Assembly (NCBI RefSeq): GCF_017643475.1
Contig: NZ_JAEPNI010000001.1
Location: forward strand, 1,302,001-1,366,000
Length of the DNA: 64,000 nt
Direction of reading: 5' to 3'
Source: Maricaulis sp.
GTDB lineage: Bacteria; Pseudomonadota; Alphaproteobacteria; Caulobacterales; Maricaulaceae
Made by a program: the position numbers and the translations under genes
The notes under the pieces: model-generated
The model's database searches: none
Told to the model about the DNA's origin: nothing
What the model saw: the letters and a program-made list of their open reading frames with translations, nothing else
Shown: positions 17,416 through 24,059 of the stretch, in pieces
Layout: each line of letters starts with the position of its first letter
How positions within the stretch are numbered: position 1 is the stretch's first letter

Positions 17416-18059
17416 TGTGCGCGTTCCTTAATCTGAAATCTCAACTTTGGCAGGCCTTCAATCTCGCCCTCAACAATGTCTCCCGGCTGCAAGGCGCCGA
17501 CGCCTGCTGGGGTTCCGGTGAAGATGAGGTCGCCGGGCAACAGGTCAAAATACTGCCGGAGTGCCGCAACCATATCGTCGGGCGGCAGGATCATGTCTTC
17601 GAGCCTGCCGGATTGCCGTTCCTGACCGTTAACCGACAGTTTTATATAACCTTCTCGTGGTCCATTCCCGATCTGGAGGGGGGCGAGAATGGCGGAATTA
17701 TCGAAACCCTTGCCGATTTCCCAGGGCGCGCCCTTGCTTTTCATCCGGGCCTGCAGGTCCCGCCGCGTCAGATCCACGCCAGCGCCGCAGGCGATGATCT
17801 CGCCATCCTTGCCCAGGGCGAGAACCAGCTCGATTTCGTGGTGCAAATCCTCAGTCTGGCCCGGGTAAGCAATTTCAACAGCTTGCGTAGCGGCGCTGCC
17901 AGGTTTCATGAAGAAGATAGGTTCCGGCGCCGAGCCCATTTCCGCTGCGTGTGCCGCATAATTGCGGCCGATACAGAAGATGCGCCCGACCGGGAAGCTC
18001 CGGTCATCGCCGTTTATCGTGAGCCGGACCGGTGCCGGCAGGTCTGTCAAATCGGTCAT
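17412..18059 (-). CDS. Fumarylacetoacetate hydrolase family enzyme
   Basis: A 215-residue FAH-fold hydrolase. FCIGRNYAAHAAEMG and FFMKPGSA open the domain, and EIELVLALGKDG and TRRDLQARMKSKGAPW carry the acidic metal ligands. LIFTGTPAGVGALQPGD is the C-terminal signature. The short form fits fumarylpyruvate hydrolase or acylpyruvase rather than the 420-residue FahA. With MaiA it would cleave the trans isomer to fumarate plus acetoacetate or pyruvate. The start at 18059 avoids a 31-residue extension unlike the family. A MarR gene is divergent 84 bases away. Confidence 0.87.
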   Translation of the reverse strand: MTDLTDLPAPVRLTINGDDRSFPVGRIFCIGRNYAAHAAEMGSAPEPIFFMKPGSAATQAVEIAYPGQTEDLHHEIELVLALGKDGEIIACGAGVDLTRRDLQARMKSKGAPWEIGKGFDNSAILAPLQIGNGPREGYIKLSVNGQERQSGRLEDMILPPDDMVAALRQYFDLLPGDLIFTGTPAGVGALQPGDIVEGEIEGLPKLRFQIKERAQ

Positions 18060-18131
18060 GGGGCTCACATAGCCTGCCTGGGGGGTGTCGGTCGAGGAGC
18101 GGAAAGGCTTGTCCACAAGCGAAACTGTGTG

Positions 18132-18145
18132 ATTTGTATACGCAT
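18132..18145. promoter_or_regulatory. Candidate MarR operator
   Basis: ATTTGTATACGCAT is a partial palindrome around GTATAC (10 of 14 positions symmetrical). It overlaps the marR start codon in the 84-base divergent region with the FAH-maiA operon, a usual site for MarR autoregulation. This is inferred from symmetry and position only. Confidence 0.3.
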
Positions 18146-18611
18146 GACCCAATCGAATCCCGCGCTTCGTCTGTCCGAATACCTGCCTTATCGCCTGGCC
18201 ATCACGTCCAACCGGGTTTCCCGAATGGTGGCTCGTGCGTACCGGGCGCGTTTCGGGCTGTCGATCTGGGAGTGGCGGACGCTGGCAATTCTGGGGGAAG
18301 GGCGGTCCATTACCGCTCAGGACCTGGCTGACATGGCGGCAATGGACAAGGTCGCTGTCTCACGCGCGGTCAAGAACCTGGTGGATCGTGGACTCGTCGA
18401 GCGTGTCGCACATGAGGGCGATGGGCGCTCGCGGCTATTGCACCTGACGGCGGCCGGCAAGGATGTCTACCAGGACGTTGTGCCCATGGCACGGGAGGCC
18501 GAGGGGCGATTGTTGGAGCGGCTGAGTGCTGTGGAGCGGGAACAGTTGGCCAGATTGCTCGAAAAGGTACGGGCAAGCGCCCAGGAATTGCTCGATCAAT
18601 CTGACGGTTGA
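18144..18611 (+). CDS. MarR family transcriptional regulator
   Basis: A 155-residue winged-helix regulator. The helix-turn-helix covers about residues 55-80 (ITAQDLADMAAMDKVAVSRA), and the wing contains HEGDGRSRLLHLTAAG, the D-x-R-x-R signature of MarR proteins. It likely represses the divergent FAH-maiA operon and responds to an aromatic intermediate. The ATG at 18144 is chosen because it begins the conserved N-terminal helix; the reading frame stays open far upstream without coding character. Its 3' end overlaps the convergent PqiA-like gene by 16 bases. Confidence 0.9.
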   Translation: MTQSNPALRLSEYLPYRLAITSNRVSRMVARAYRARFGLSIWEWRTLAILGEGRSITAQDLADMAAMDKVAVSRAVKNLVDRGLVERVAHEGDGRSRLLHLTAAGKDVYQDVVPMAREAEGRLLERLSAVEREQLARLLEKVRASAQELLDQSDG

Positions 18612-19078
18612 GCTTCACGGCTGGCGATCCGGCCGGAAGCCATCATGGCGAAGAAGACTGACAGGCTAAAGGCGATAAGGCCCGGCGCGATTGAAACGTC
18701 GAGGATGGAATTGCTGCGCGCCGAGAAGACGATCAGCGCGATGATGAAGACATCGCCCATCGACCATTTACCAAACCATTCCAGTCGCCGGATCATCGGA
18801 CGTGATAACTCCCCGGTCCGCTGATTGAGGCGCCACATCCAGACCAGTTTTGCAGTCGGGAAGATGACGGAGAAGGACCACACCGCGCCGGCAAGCAGGT
18901 ATTCCTCACCTTCCAGAAGGCTGATGCCCACCCCGATGATCGAGTGTTCGCCGCGCCAGAATGCGAACTGTGTGGTTTCCAGTGAGGGCAGGAAGAGCCC
19001 GAGCGGCAAAAGGGCTGTAGAGAGGACCAGCAGCGCTGTGGTCATGCCGTTGGCAGGCTTTTTCGGTCTTGCAGTCAT
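18596..19078 (-). CDS. PqiA-like (paraquat-inducible protein A) membrane protein
   Basis: A 160-residue protein with four hydrophobic helices. KLVWMWRLNQRTG and EWFGKWSMGDVFIIALIVF match the PqiA domain, here as a single copy without the cysteine zinc-ribbon of E. coli PqiA (two domains, 417 residues). PqiA proteins partner MCE proteins in envelope lipid transport, yet no MCE gene is adjacent; the Mla operon is 6.5 kb away. The start at 19078 follows a run of signal-free residues; an upstream in-frame ATG at 19177 is less likely. Confidence 0.75.
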   Translation of the reverse strand: MTARPKKPANGMTTALLVLSTALLPLGLFLPSLETTQFAFWRGEHSIIGVGISLLEGEEYLLAGAVWSFSVIFPTAKLVWMWRLNQRTGELSRPMIRRLEWFGKWSMGDVFIIALIVFSARSNSILDVSIAPGLIAFSLSVFFAMMASGRIASREAQPSD

Positions 19079-19328
19079 GGTTCCCCCGCTTGCGGGCAGG
19101 GCAACACGTGAAAAAGGCAAAATGACGACGCATACATCTCCGAGTTGTTTGGTCGCCTGGTTTCGAGCAAAAAACAACAGGAAGTTGACGCAAGGTTTTA
19201 GGAGATAAACAACTTTTCCGCGTGATGTATAGGATATGACTACACAAAAAATTTATGGTTAATACTTGAGGGCCACAATCCCCGGGAAGTTGAGGCGATC
19301 AACCTCAATATCCGCAAAAGGGACAATC
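19079..19328. other. Non-coding stretch before the gene scar
   Basis: About 250 bases without a supported gene. It includes an AT-rich patch near 19235-19260 that could hold a promoter and a TTGAGG/CCTCAA inverted repeat near 19288-19305 just before a truncated reading frame. The first copy of a 14-base direct repeat lies at 19219. Confidence 0.5.
19219..19232 (+). repeat. 14-bp direct repeat, copy 1
   Basis: CGCGTGATGTATAG, identical to bases 19360-19373. The second copy lies on the junction between two gene fragments. Confidence 0.9.
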
Positions 19329-19373
19329 ATGCGCAACATACTCCTCCCCGCGATTGCTGCGCGTGATGTATAG
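19329..19373 (+). pseudogene. 5' fragment of an exported protein gene
   Basis: After an AAAAGGGA ribosome site, an ATG opens MRNILLPAIAARDV and then hits TAG. The first 11 residues look like the start of a signal peptide; the frame breaks inside the 14-base repeat. It appears to be the preserved leader and first codons of a gene whose remainder has been lost. The original product cannot be named. Confidence 0.5.
19360..19373 (+). repeat. 14-bp direct repeat, copy 2
   Basis: CGCGTGATGTATAG, 141 bases after copy 1 and exactly where a 5' gene fragment meets a 3' chemotaxis-receptor fragment. It is consistent with recombination or slippage at a short repeat. Confidence 0.9.
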
Positions 19374-19503
19374 CTTTCGGGCCCAGCAGACCGGCGAGGC
19401 GTCGCGGGATGTTCTTGAATCCGTACGCACCGTGACCGAGCGCGCCGAGCGCCTTCACCAGACCGTTGAAAGTTTCCTCACCGAGGTTCGCAAGGCAGGC
19501 TGA
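19363..19503 (+). pseudogene. 3' remnant of a methyl-accepting chemotaxis protein
   Basis: An open frame of 46 residues, with GTG then ATG at its start, ends in SVRTVTERAERLHQTVESFL and TEVRKAG. This is the usual tail of alphaproteobacterial chemoreceptors, where helix residues alternate and the protein ends FL.EVR.A. All upstream receptor domains are missing. A strong terminator follows, as expected for the end of a real former gene. It might still be translated as a short peptide, but function is unlikely. Confidence 0.6.
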
Positions 19504-19536
19504 TCTCTCCCCCCTTGATGTCGCCTTGTTGAACGC

Positions 19537-19580
19537 AAACGCCCGGACCGTCTCCCCCTTTCGATCCGGGCGTTTGTTTG
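19537..19580. terminator. Bidirectional intrinsic terminator
   Basis: AAACGCCCGGA at 19537-19547 pairs perfectly with TCCGGGCGTTT at 19565-19575 (11 bp, 17-base loop), followed by TGTTTGT. It ends transcription from the receptor remnant and can also serve the convergent hypothetical gene. Confidence 0.8.
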
Positions 19581-19581
19581 T

Positions 19582-20001
19582 CTACTGGAAGGCCGGGACG
19601 AGGCGCTGCCAGCGGCGGGGCGGATCGTCCTCGCGATCCACTTCCAGCCGTTCGACGATGACGTCGAGACGTTCGGTGTCCAGGCATTCAATGCGCAAGG
19701 TGTCGAGATCGCGCGGGGCATCATTGAGACGGTTGCGGAAGTCGAACCGGTCAAGCGCGTTCAGCTCGCCTGGCACCAGTTCTATCACATGGCGATAGCC
19801 GAAACGCCCGCGATCAGAGGACAGTTCGATGATGCATTGTTCCAGAACATAACCGCCTTGATTTGAGATCAGGACCCGCCAGCTGGTCGGGTCGAATTCG
19901 ACCACGGCCTCGATCCGGGCATACGGTCGATACTCGTCCTCACGGGGTTCCGGACAATTCCCCACAAACAATCCAAGGATCAGATGCGTACACTCAAGCA
20001 T
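19582..20001 (-). CDS. Hypothetical protein
   Basis: A 139-residue acidic and arginine-rich soluble protein without signal peptide or membrane helix. It contains strand-like stretches such as RVLISNQGGYVLEQCIIEL and IECLDTERLDVIVERLEV, suggesting a beta-sandwich or small alpha/beta domain. No family is recognised. Codon third positions are GC-rich like the neighbours, which supports a real gene. It ends right beside a bidirectional terminator. Confidence 0.5.
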   Translation of the reverse strand: MLECTHLILGLFVGNCPEPREDEYRPYARIEAVVEFDPTSWRVLISNQGGYVLEQCIIELSSDRGRFGYRHVIELVPGELNALDRFDFRNRLNDAPRDLDTLRIECLDTERLDVIVERLEVDREDDPPRRWQRLVPAFQ

Positions 20002-20261
20002 ACAAGTCCATCACGCTTCCACGCCCCCACCATTGAAAGGAGACCGGCCAAAACAGGCGGTTATGGGGCAGGTGTGATCACAAATTGCATTCGCGGCATT
20101 TTTCGCCTGCGGATAATGACCTGGAAACTGCCGATGTCCCCTCGACTGGCCAGACCTGTTCCCCAACAGGTCCGCGCCATCCGTGACTGCCACAGCTTTC
20201 AGGTTTCAAGAAGTGAAATCTGGGTGACGGGCTGATGCCATTCAACCACAGCGGGACGTTC
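20002..20261. other. Intergenic stretch without a supported gene
   Basis: 260 bases. Short open frames exist on both strands but lack a ribosome site and a protein-like composition. No hairpin terminator or recognisable promoter was seen. Confidence 0.5.
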
Positions 20262-20702
20262 CTAGTAGCGTCCGCGCCGACCCCGGCGATCGATGAAGTG
20301 GATCAGGCGCGCCGACCCCCGTTCAACATAGAGAAAGCCTCGACGATCCCGGCACACGCGTTCTGAAATGAGGGCCGGGCGGCCGCGGAAATGCCCGTAC
20401 CGCTCCTCGCGCCAACAGCGTCGGCCCTGATAGCGGCTGGGTCCATAATAACCTCGGCCATAGCGGCCTCGATCATAATAGCCGTGCCGATGGCGCGGAT
20501 TGCGGTAACCGTCCCGGTCGCGGTGGTGATCATGGCGACCGCGATAGCCGTGACGACGATCCTGTGGATGGGCCACCTTGGCAGTCGTCAGCTGATTCTG
20601 TTTGAGAGCCGGTGCGTCGCCGGGCAGTGCACTTGCATGCGCGGAAGTTCCAGCCAGGCCAAGCCCGGCAGCAGCGATAAGGGCAGCGAGAATGATCTTC
20701 AT
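20262..20702 (-). CDS. Secreted His/Arg/Tyr/Gly-rich protein
   Basis: A 146-residue protein with a clear signal peptide (MKIILAALIAAAGLGLAGTS, cleavage near SAHA-SA). Residues about 45-95 are a low-complexity region of repeated Arg, His, Tyr, Gly and Asp (for example RHDHHRDRDGYRNPRHRHGY) that could bind metals or polyanions. Two cysteines in the C-terminal part (RRCWREE and ERVCRDR) may form a disulphide in a small RcnB- or YXWGXW-like domain. The start at 20702 gives the signal peptide. No operon partner. Confidence 0.65.
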   Translation of the reverse strand: MKIILAALIAAAGLGLAGTSAHASALPGDAPALKQNQLTTAKVAHPQDRRHGYRGRHDHHRDRDGYRNPRHRHGYYDRGRYGRGYYGPSRYQGRRCWREERYGHFRGRPALISERVCRDRRGFLYVERGSARLIHFIDRRGRRGRY

Positions 20703-20849
20703 GCTTCGGCTCCTTCTTGCGAGTAAAGCATAATGCATTTTCCCGCCTGACGCGAAGCTGAACGAAAAATTCACCTCGATAAACGTTTCCCGCGTTGGTC
20801 GCCGGGGGGTAAGCGGGATGTTAAGAACAGGCCGGATAATCTCGCTGGC

Positions 20850-21191
20850 ATGGTTGCAGAACTCAAATCCGGCGGCTCACCGCTTTTCGATCACGCACAT
20901 CTGCTTCGTTATACCGGCGAGGATGTCGAGCTTCAGCGCGAGCTGGTCTCATTGATGCTTGACCAGGCGGATCGCTGTGTCGGCATGATGGGTTTGGCGC
21001 GTGAGCGTTCGGAGTGGCGTACGGCCGTGCATACGCTCAAGGGATCGTCTCGCGGTGTTGGGGCATTTGCGCTGGGAGATCTGTGCGACGAGGCCGAGGA
21101 ATTGCCCGCACTGGCCTGGCCGGGAGCGCGTGTGCAGATCGAACAGATGGTCGCTCAGACCCGCTCGGCCTTTGGAGAGCTGGCCGATTAA
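20850..21191 (+). CDS. Histidine phosphotransfer (Hpt) domain protein
   Basis: A 113-residue single-domain protein. VHTLKGSSRGVGAFAL (about residues 60-75) is the Hpt signature with the phospho-accepting His in HTLKG. The rest forms a four-helix bundle pattern. It should shuttle phosphate between a hybrid kinase and a response regulator; the partners are not in the window. It ends in TTAA shared with the convergent chorismate mutase gene. Confidence 0.87.
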   Translation: MVAELKSGGSPLFDHAHLLRYTGEDVELQRELVSLMLDQADRCVGMMGLARERSEWRTAVHTLKGSSRGVGAFALGDLCDEAEELPALAWPGARVQIEQMVAQTRSAFGELAD

Positions 21192-21511
21192 GTTCGGGTC
21201 TTGTCCCAAATGGTGAATTCATAGGCGATTGAGCGTTCCACCAATTCCCGCCAGACGGGCTCGGAGATACGAGTGCTCAGACCGACACGTTCGGATTCGG
21301 CCACGACCTTGGAAATCACATCATTGATGCGCCACTCGTCCCGCACCACACCGCGATTGGGTTTGATGCGAGCAGCGGCTTCCATGTATCTGGCCCGCGT
21401 GGCGATCAGGGCGACCAGCTCGCGGTCCAGCGCATCCACACCCTCGCGTACCTGCGCCATGTTTTCACAGTCTTCCGGAGCGGTGATATTGAGGTCGGAC
21501 ACGGTTGTCAT
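21188..21511 (-). CDS. Chorismate mutase, AroQ class
   Basis: A 107-residue helical enzyme. MAQVREGVDALDRELVALIA and RARYMEAAARIK form the long first helix with the substrate-binding arginines, and VVRDEWRINDVISKV is the second helix. It should convert chorismate to prephenate for Phe/Tyr synthesis; the related PchB isochorismate-pyruvate lyases are an alternative. The ATG at 21511 starts a leader of normal size; upstream in-frame codons extend 24 residues with no resemblance to the family. Confidence 0.83.
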   Translation of the reverse strand: MTTVSDLNITAPEDCENMAQVREGVDALDRELVALIATRARYMEAAARIKPNRGVVRDEWRINDVISKVVAESERVGLSTRISEPVWRELVERSIAYEFTIWDKTRT

Positions 21512-21685
21512 GCGGTTTGATCCTTGTGATTTGCCCTGCTTTATAGAATGCCTCTGCGACGGGCCCAAGCGACGAGCTGTCACACACCGGTAAAGCGCCC
21601 GGCGAAATGCTTTCGATGATCCTTATTCCGGCTCGACCTTTGTCGCCGCCCCGCTATGGTGCATCGTAACGATCAGGAGGCCCGC

Positions 21686-22309
21686 ATGAACCAGCCCATT
21701 CAAGTCTATGGCGACCAGCGCAGTGGAAACTGTCTGAAGGTGAAGTGGACGGCCGATCGCATGGGCCTGACCTATGACTGGCAGAATGTCGACATTCTCA
21801 AGGGTGAGACACGCACCGAGGATTTTCTCGCTATCAATCCGGCCGGTCAGGTGCCGTGCCTGGTTCGCCCGGACGGCCGTATCCTGGCCCAGTCCAACGC
21901 CATATGCTTCCATCTTGCCGAGGGCTCTGCGCTCATTCCCGAGGACAGTTTTGATGTCGCCAAAATGCTCGAATGGATGTTCTGGGAACAGTACAGCCAC
22001 GAGCCGGCCATCGCTGTTCGCCGTCTCCAGAAAGCCTACAAAGGCCTGGATGATGACCAGATTGATCCGGAGTTGATGGCCAAGGGCCGCCGTGCCCTGG
22101 GCGTTATGGAAATGCGGCTCCTGTCCCGCGACTTCATCGTCGCCGAACAGCTCTCTCTGGCAGACATCGCGCTGGTTGCCTATACGCGGGTGGCTGATGA
22201 GGGTGGTTTCGACCTGGACGAATTCCTCAACGTTCGCGGCTGGGTCGCGCGTGTGGAGAACGAGCTTGGTATCGACGTCAATGACGGCCGGTTCGACCCG
22301 GTTGGCTAG
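21686..22309 (+). CDS. Glutathione S-transferase family protein
   Basis: A 207-residue soluble GST. The thioredoxin-like N-domain includes VYGDQRSGNCLKVKW, NPAGQVPCLV and LAQSNAICFHLAEG (cis-Pro and the E/QS glutathione contact), and the helical C-domain has LSLADIALVAYTRVA. A strong AGGAGG site eight bases upstream fixes the start at 21686. The substrate is unknown. Its last four bases (CTAG) are shared with the convergent VWA gene. Confidence 0.87.
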   Translation: MNQPIQVYGDQRSGNCLKVKWTADRMGLTYDWQNVDILKGETRTEDFLAINPAGQVPCLVRPDGRILAQSNAICFHLAEGSALIPEDSFDVAKMLEWMFWEQYSHEPAIAVRRLQKAYKGLDDDQIDPELMAKGRRALGVMEMRLLSRDFIVAEQLSLADIALVAYTRVADEGGFDLDEFLNVRGWVARVENELGIDVNDGRFDPVG

Positions 22310-23481
22310 CGCGCCAATTCCTTCATCGCATCATCGACACCTTCAAGTGTCAGCGGGAACATGCGGTGGGGGCCGATAATGTCCTGGATGAGGCGGGTGG
22401 AGTAGGAATACTCCCACCAGTCTTCCTTTTGCGGATTGAGCCAGATCAGGTTGGGCCAGGTATCGACGAGGCGCTGCAGCCAGACGGCGCCGGCCTCTTC
22501 ATTCCAGTGTTCCACCGAACCGCCCGGATGCGTGATCTCGTAGGGTGCCATGGCGGCGTCTCCGACGATGATGACTTTCCAGTCCGCCGGGTATTTGTGC
22601 ATCAGGTCAAAAGTTGGCACGGTCTCGGCGCGTCGGCGCAGATTGGACTTCCACATCCCTTCATAGGGACAGTTGTGGAAGTAAAGATATTCCAGGTTCT
22701 TGAACGTGCCGCGGGCCGCTGAGAACAGCTCCTCACACATGCGCACATAGGAATCCATGGATCCGCCGACATCAAACAGGGCGAGGACCTTGATGGCATT
22801 TCGGCGTTCCGGGCGCATGATCACGTCCAGCCAGCCCTGTTTCGCCGTCGCGTCGATCGTGCCACCCAGGTCCAGCTCTTCCTGCGCCCCGTCGCGGGCA
22901 AACTTGCGCAGGCGGCGCAGGGCGACCTTGAGATTTCGTGTGCCCAGCTCGCGCTCGCCATCCAGGTCCTTGTAGCGGCGCTGTTCCCAGACTTTCACGG
23001 CCTTCTTGTGCTGGCTCTGACCGCCAATGCGCACGCCAGCCGGATTATAGCCGGAATGGCCATAGGGCGAGGTGCCGCCGGTGCCGATCCACTTGTTGCC
23101 GCCTTCGTGGCGTTTTTCCTGTTCCTCGAGGCGTTTTTTGAGCGTCTCCATCAGCTCGTCGAAGGGCAGGGCCTGAAGCTCGGCCATTTCCTCCTCGGTG
23201 AGCAGACGTTGCATCATGGCCTTGAGCCATTCGTCCGGGATCTCCTCGGTCTCGAACAGGGCGCCAAGCGCTTCCACGCCCTTGAAGACATGACCGAAGA
23301 CCATGTCGAACTTGTCGAAATCCTTCTCATCCTTCACCAGCGCGGCGCGACTGACCGAGTAGAAATGCCCGATACTCGGATCGATGGCGCCCTTGTCGAG
23401 CGCTTCCAGCAGGGTCAGGTATTCGCGGGTCGTAACCGGGATCTTGGCGGCGCGGAGCTCGGTGAAGAAATGATGCAGCAT
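22306..23481 (-). CDS. VWA domain protein, CoxE-like
   Basis: A 391-residue cytoplasmic protein. The N-terminal half is helical and charged, with LHHFFTELRAAKIPVTTREYL as in CoxE-like proteins. The C-terminal VWA-type domain has VLALFDVGGSMDSYVRM, a D-x-G-x-S variant of the MIDAS metal site. CoxE proteins normally work with a MoxR AAA ATPase encoded next to them; here the MoxR gene lies 3.7 kb upstream on the same strand with other genes between. The pair is thought to help assemble or activate metalloproteins. Confidence 0.83.
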   Translation of the reverse strand: MLHHFFTELRAAKIPVTTREYLTLLEALDKGAIDPSIGHFYSVSRAALVKDEKDFDKFDMVFGHVFKGVEALGALFETEEIPDEWLKAMMQRLLTEEEMAELQALPFDELMETLKKRLEEQEKRHEGGNKWIGTGGTSPYGHSGYNPAGVRIGGQSQHKKAVKVWEQRRYKDLDGERELGTRNLKVALRRLRKFARDGAQEELDLGGTIDATAKQGWLDVIMRPERRNAIKVLALFDVGGSMDSYVRMCEELFSAARGTFKNLEYLYFHNCPYEGMWKSNLRRRAETVPTFDLMHKYPADWKVIIVGDAAMAPYEITHPGGSVEHWNEEAGAVWLQRLVDTWPNLIWLNPQKEDWWEYSYSTRLIQDIIGPHRMFPLTLEGVDDAMKELAR

Positions 23482-23597
23482 GACAAGAGACTAGGGTGCT
23501 CACAGCTTCTTTTCCAGCACCGTGATGCCGCCTTTCATCAGTCGACGACAAACGGCTAGATTTGTTTGAGGCTTTCAATCGAACTGGGACCAACACC

Positions 23598-24059
23598 ATG
23601 CCCAAAAACCTCACCCTCCGACGGGCCCGCGCCGACGATCTCTCTGCGATCATCAACATGCTGGCCGATGACGCATTGGGGGCGAGCCGGGAGGTCGTCG
23701 CCGATCCGGTGCACGGTGACTATGTCGAGGCATTTGCTGCCATCGACACCGATCCCAACCAATATCTGGCCGTTGCCGAGGACGGCGAGGGCATCGTCGG
23801 ATGTCTACAGCTCAGCTTTATTCCCGGTCTGTCGCGCAGGGGAATGTGGCGCGGTCAGATCGAGAGTGTGCGCATCCATTCACGCGCTCGGGGCGAGGGC
23901 TATGGCCAGGTTTTGTTCGAATGGGCAATCGAGCAGTGCCGCCGGAAAGGCTGTGGCCTGGTCCAGTTGACCACCGACAAGAGCCGGCCCGACGCACTGC
24001 GCTTCTACGAACGCCTCGGGTTTGTTCCCAGCCATGAAGGCATGAAGCTGGGCCTTTAA
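23598..24059 (+). CDS. GNAT family N-acetyltransferase
   Basis: A 153-residue acetyltransferase. The beta-4/beta-5 region contains IESVRIHSRARGEGYGQVLF, with the acetyl-CoA pyrophosphate loop R-x-x-G-x-G, and the end has RPDALRFYERLGF, a standard GNAT motif B. The substrate is unknown; it does not resemble PseH. The start at 23598 follows spacing after a GGGACC-like site and begins the fold correctly. It ends in TTAA shared with the convergent receptor gene. Confidence 0.87.
   Translation: MPKNLTLRRARADDLSAIINMLADDALGASREVVADPVHGDYVEAFAAIDTDPNQYLAVAEDGEGIVGCLQLSFIPGLSRRGMWRGQIESVRIHSRARGEGYGQVLFEWAIEQCRRKGCGLVQLTTDKSRPDALRFYERLGFVPSHEGMKLGL

Noticed and set aside
19984-20235. A possible 83-residue gene in the gap before the secreted Arg/His-rich protein
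   Set aside because: No ribosome site, no codon bias and a random-looking product.
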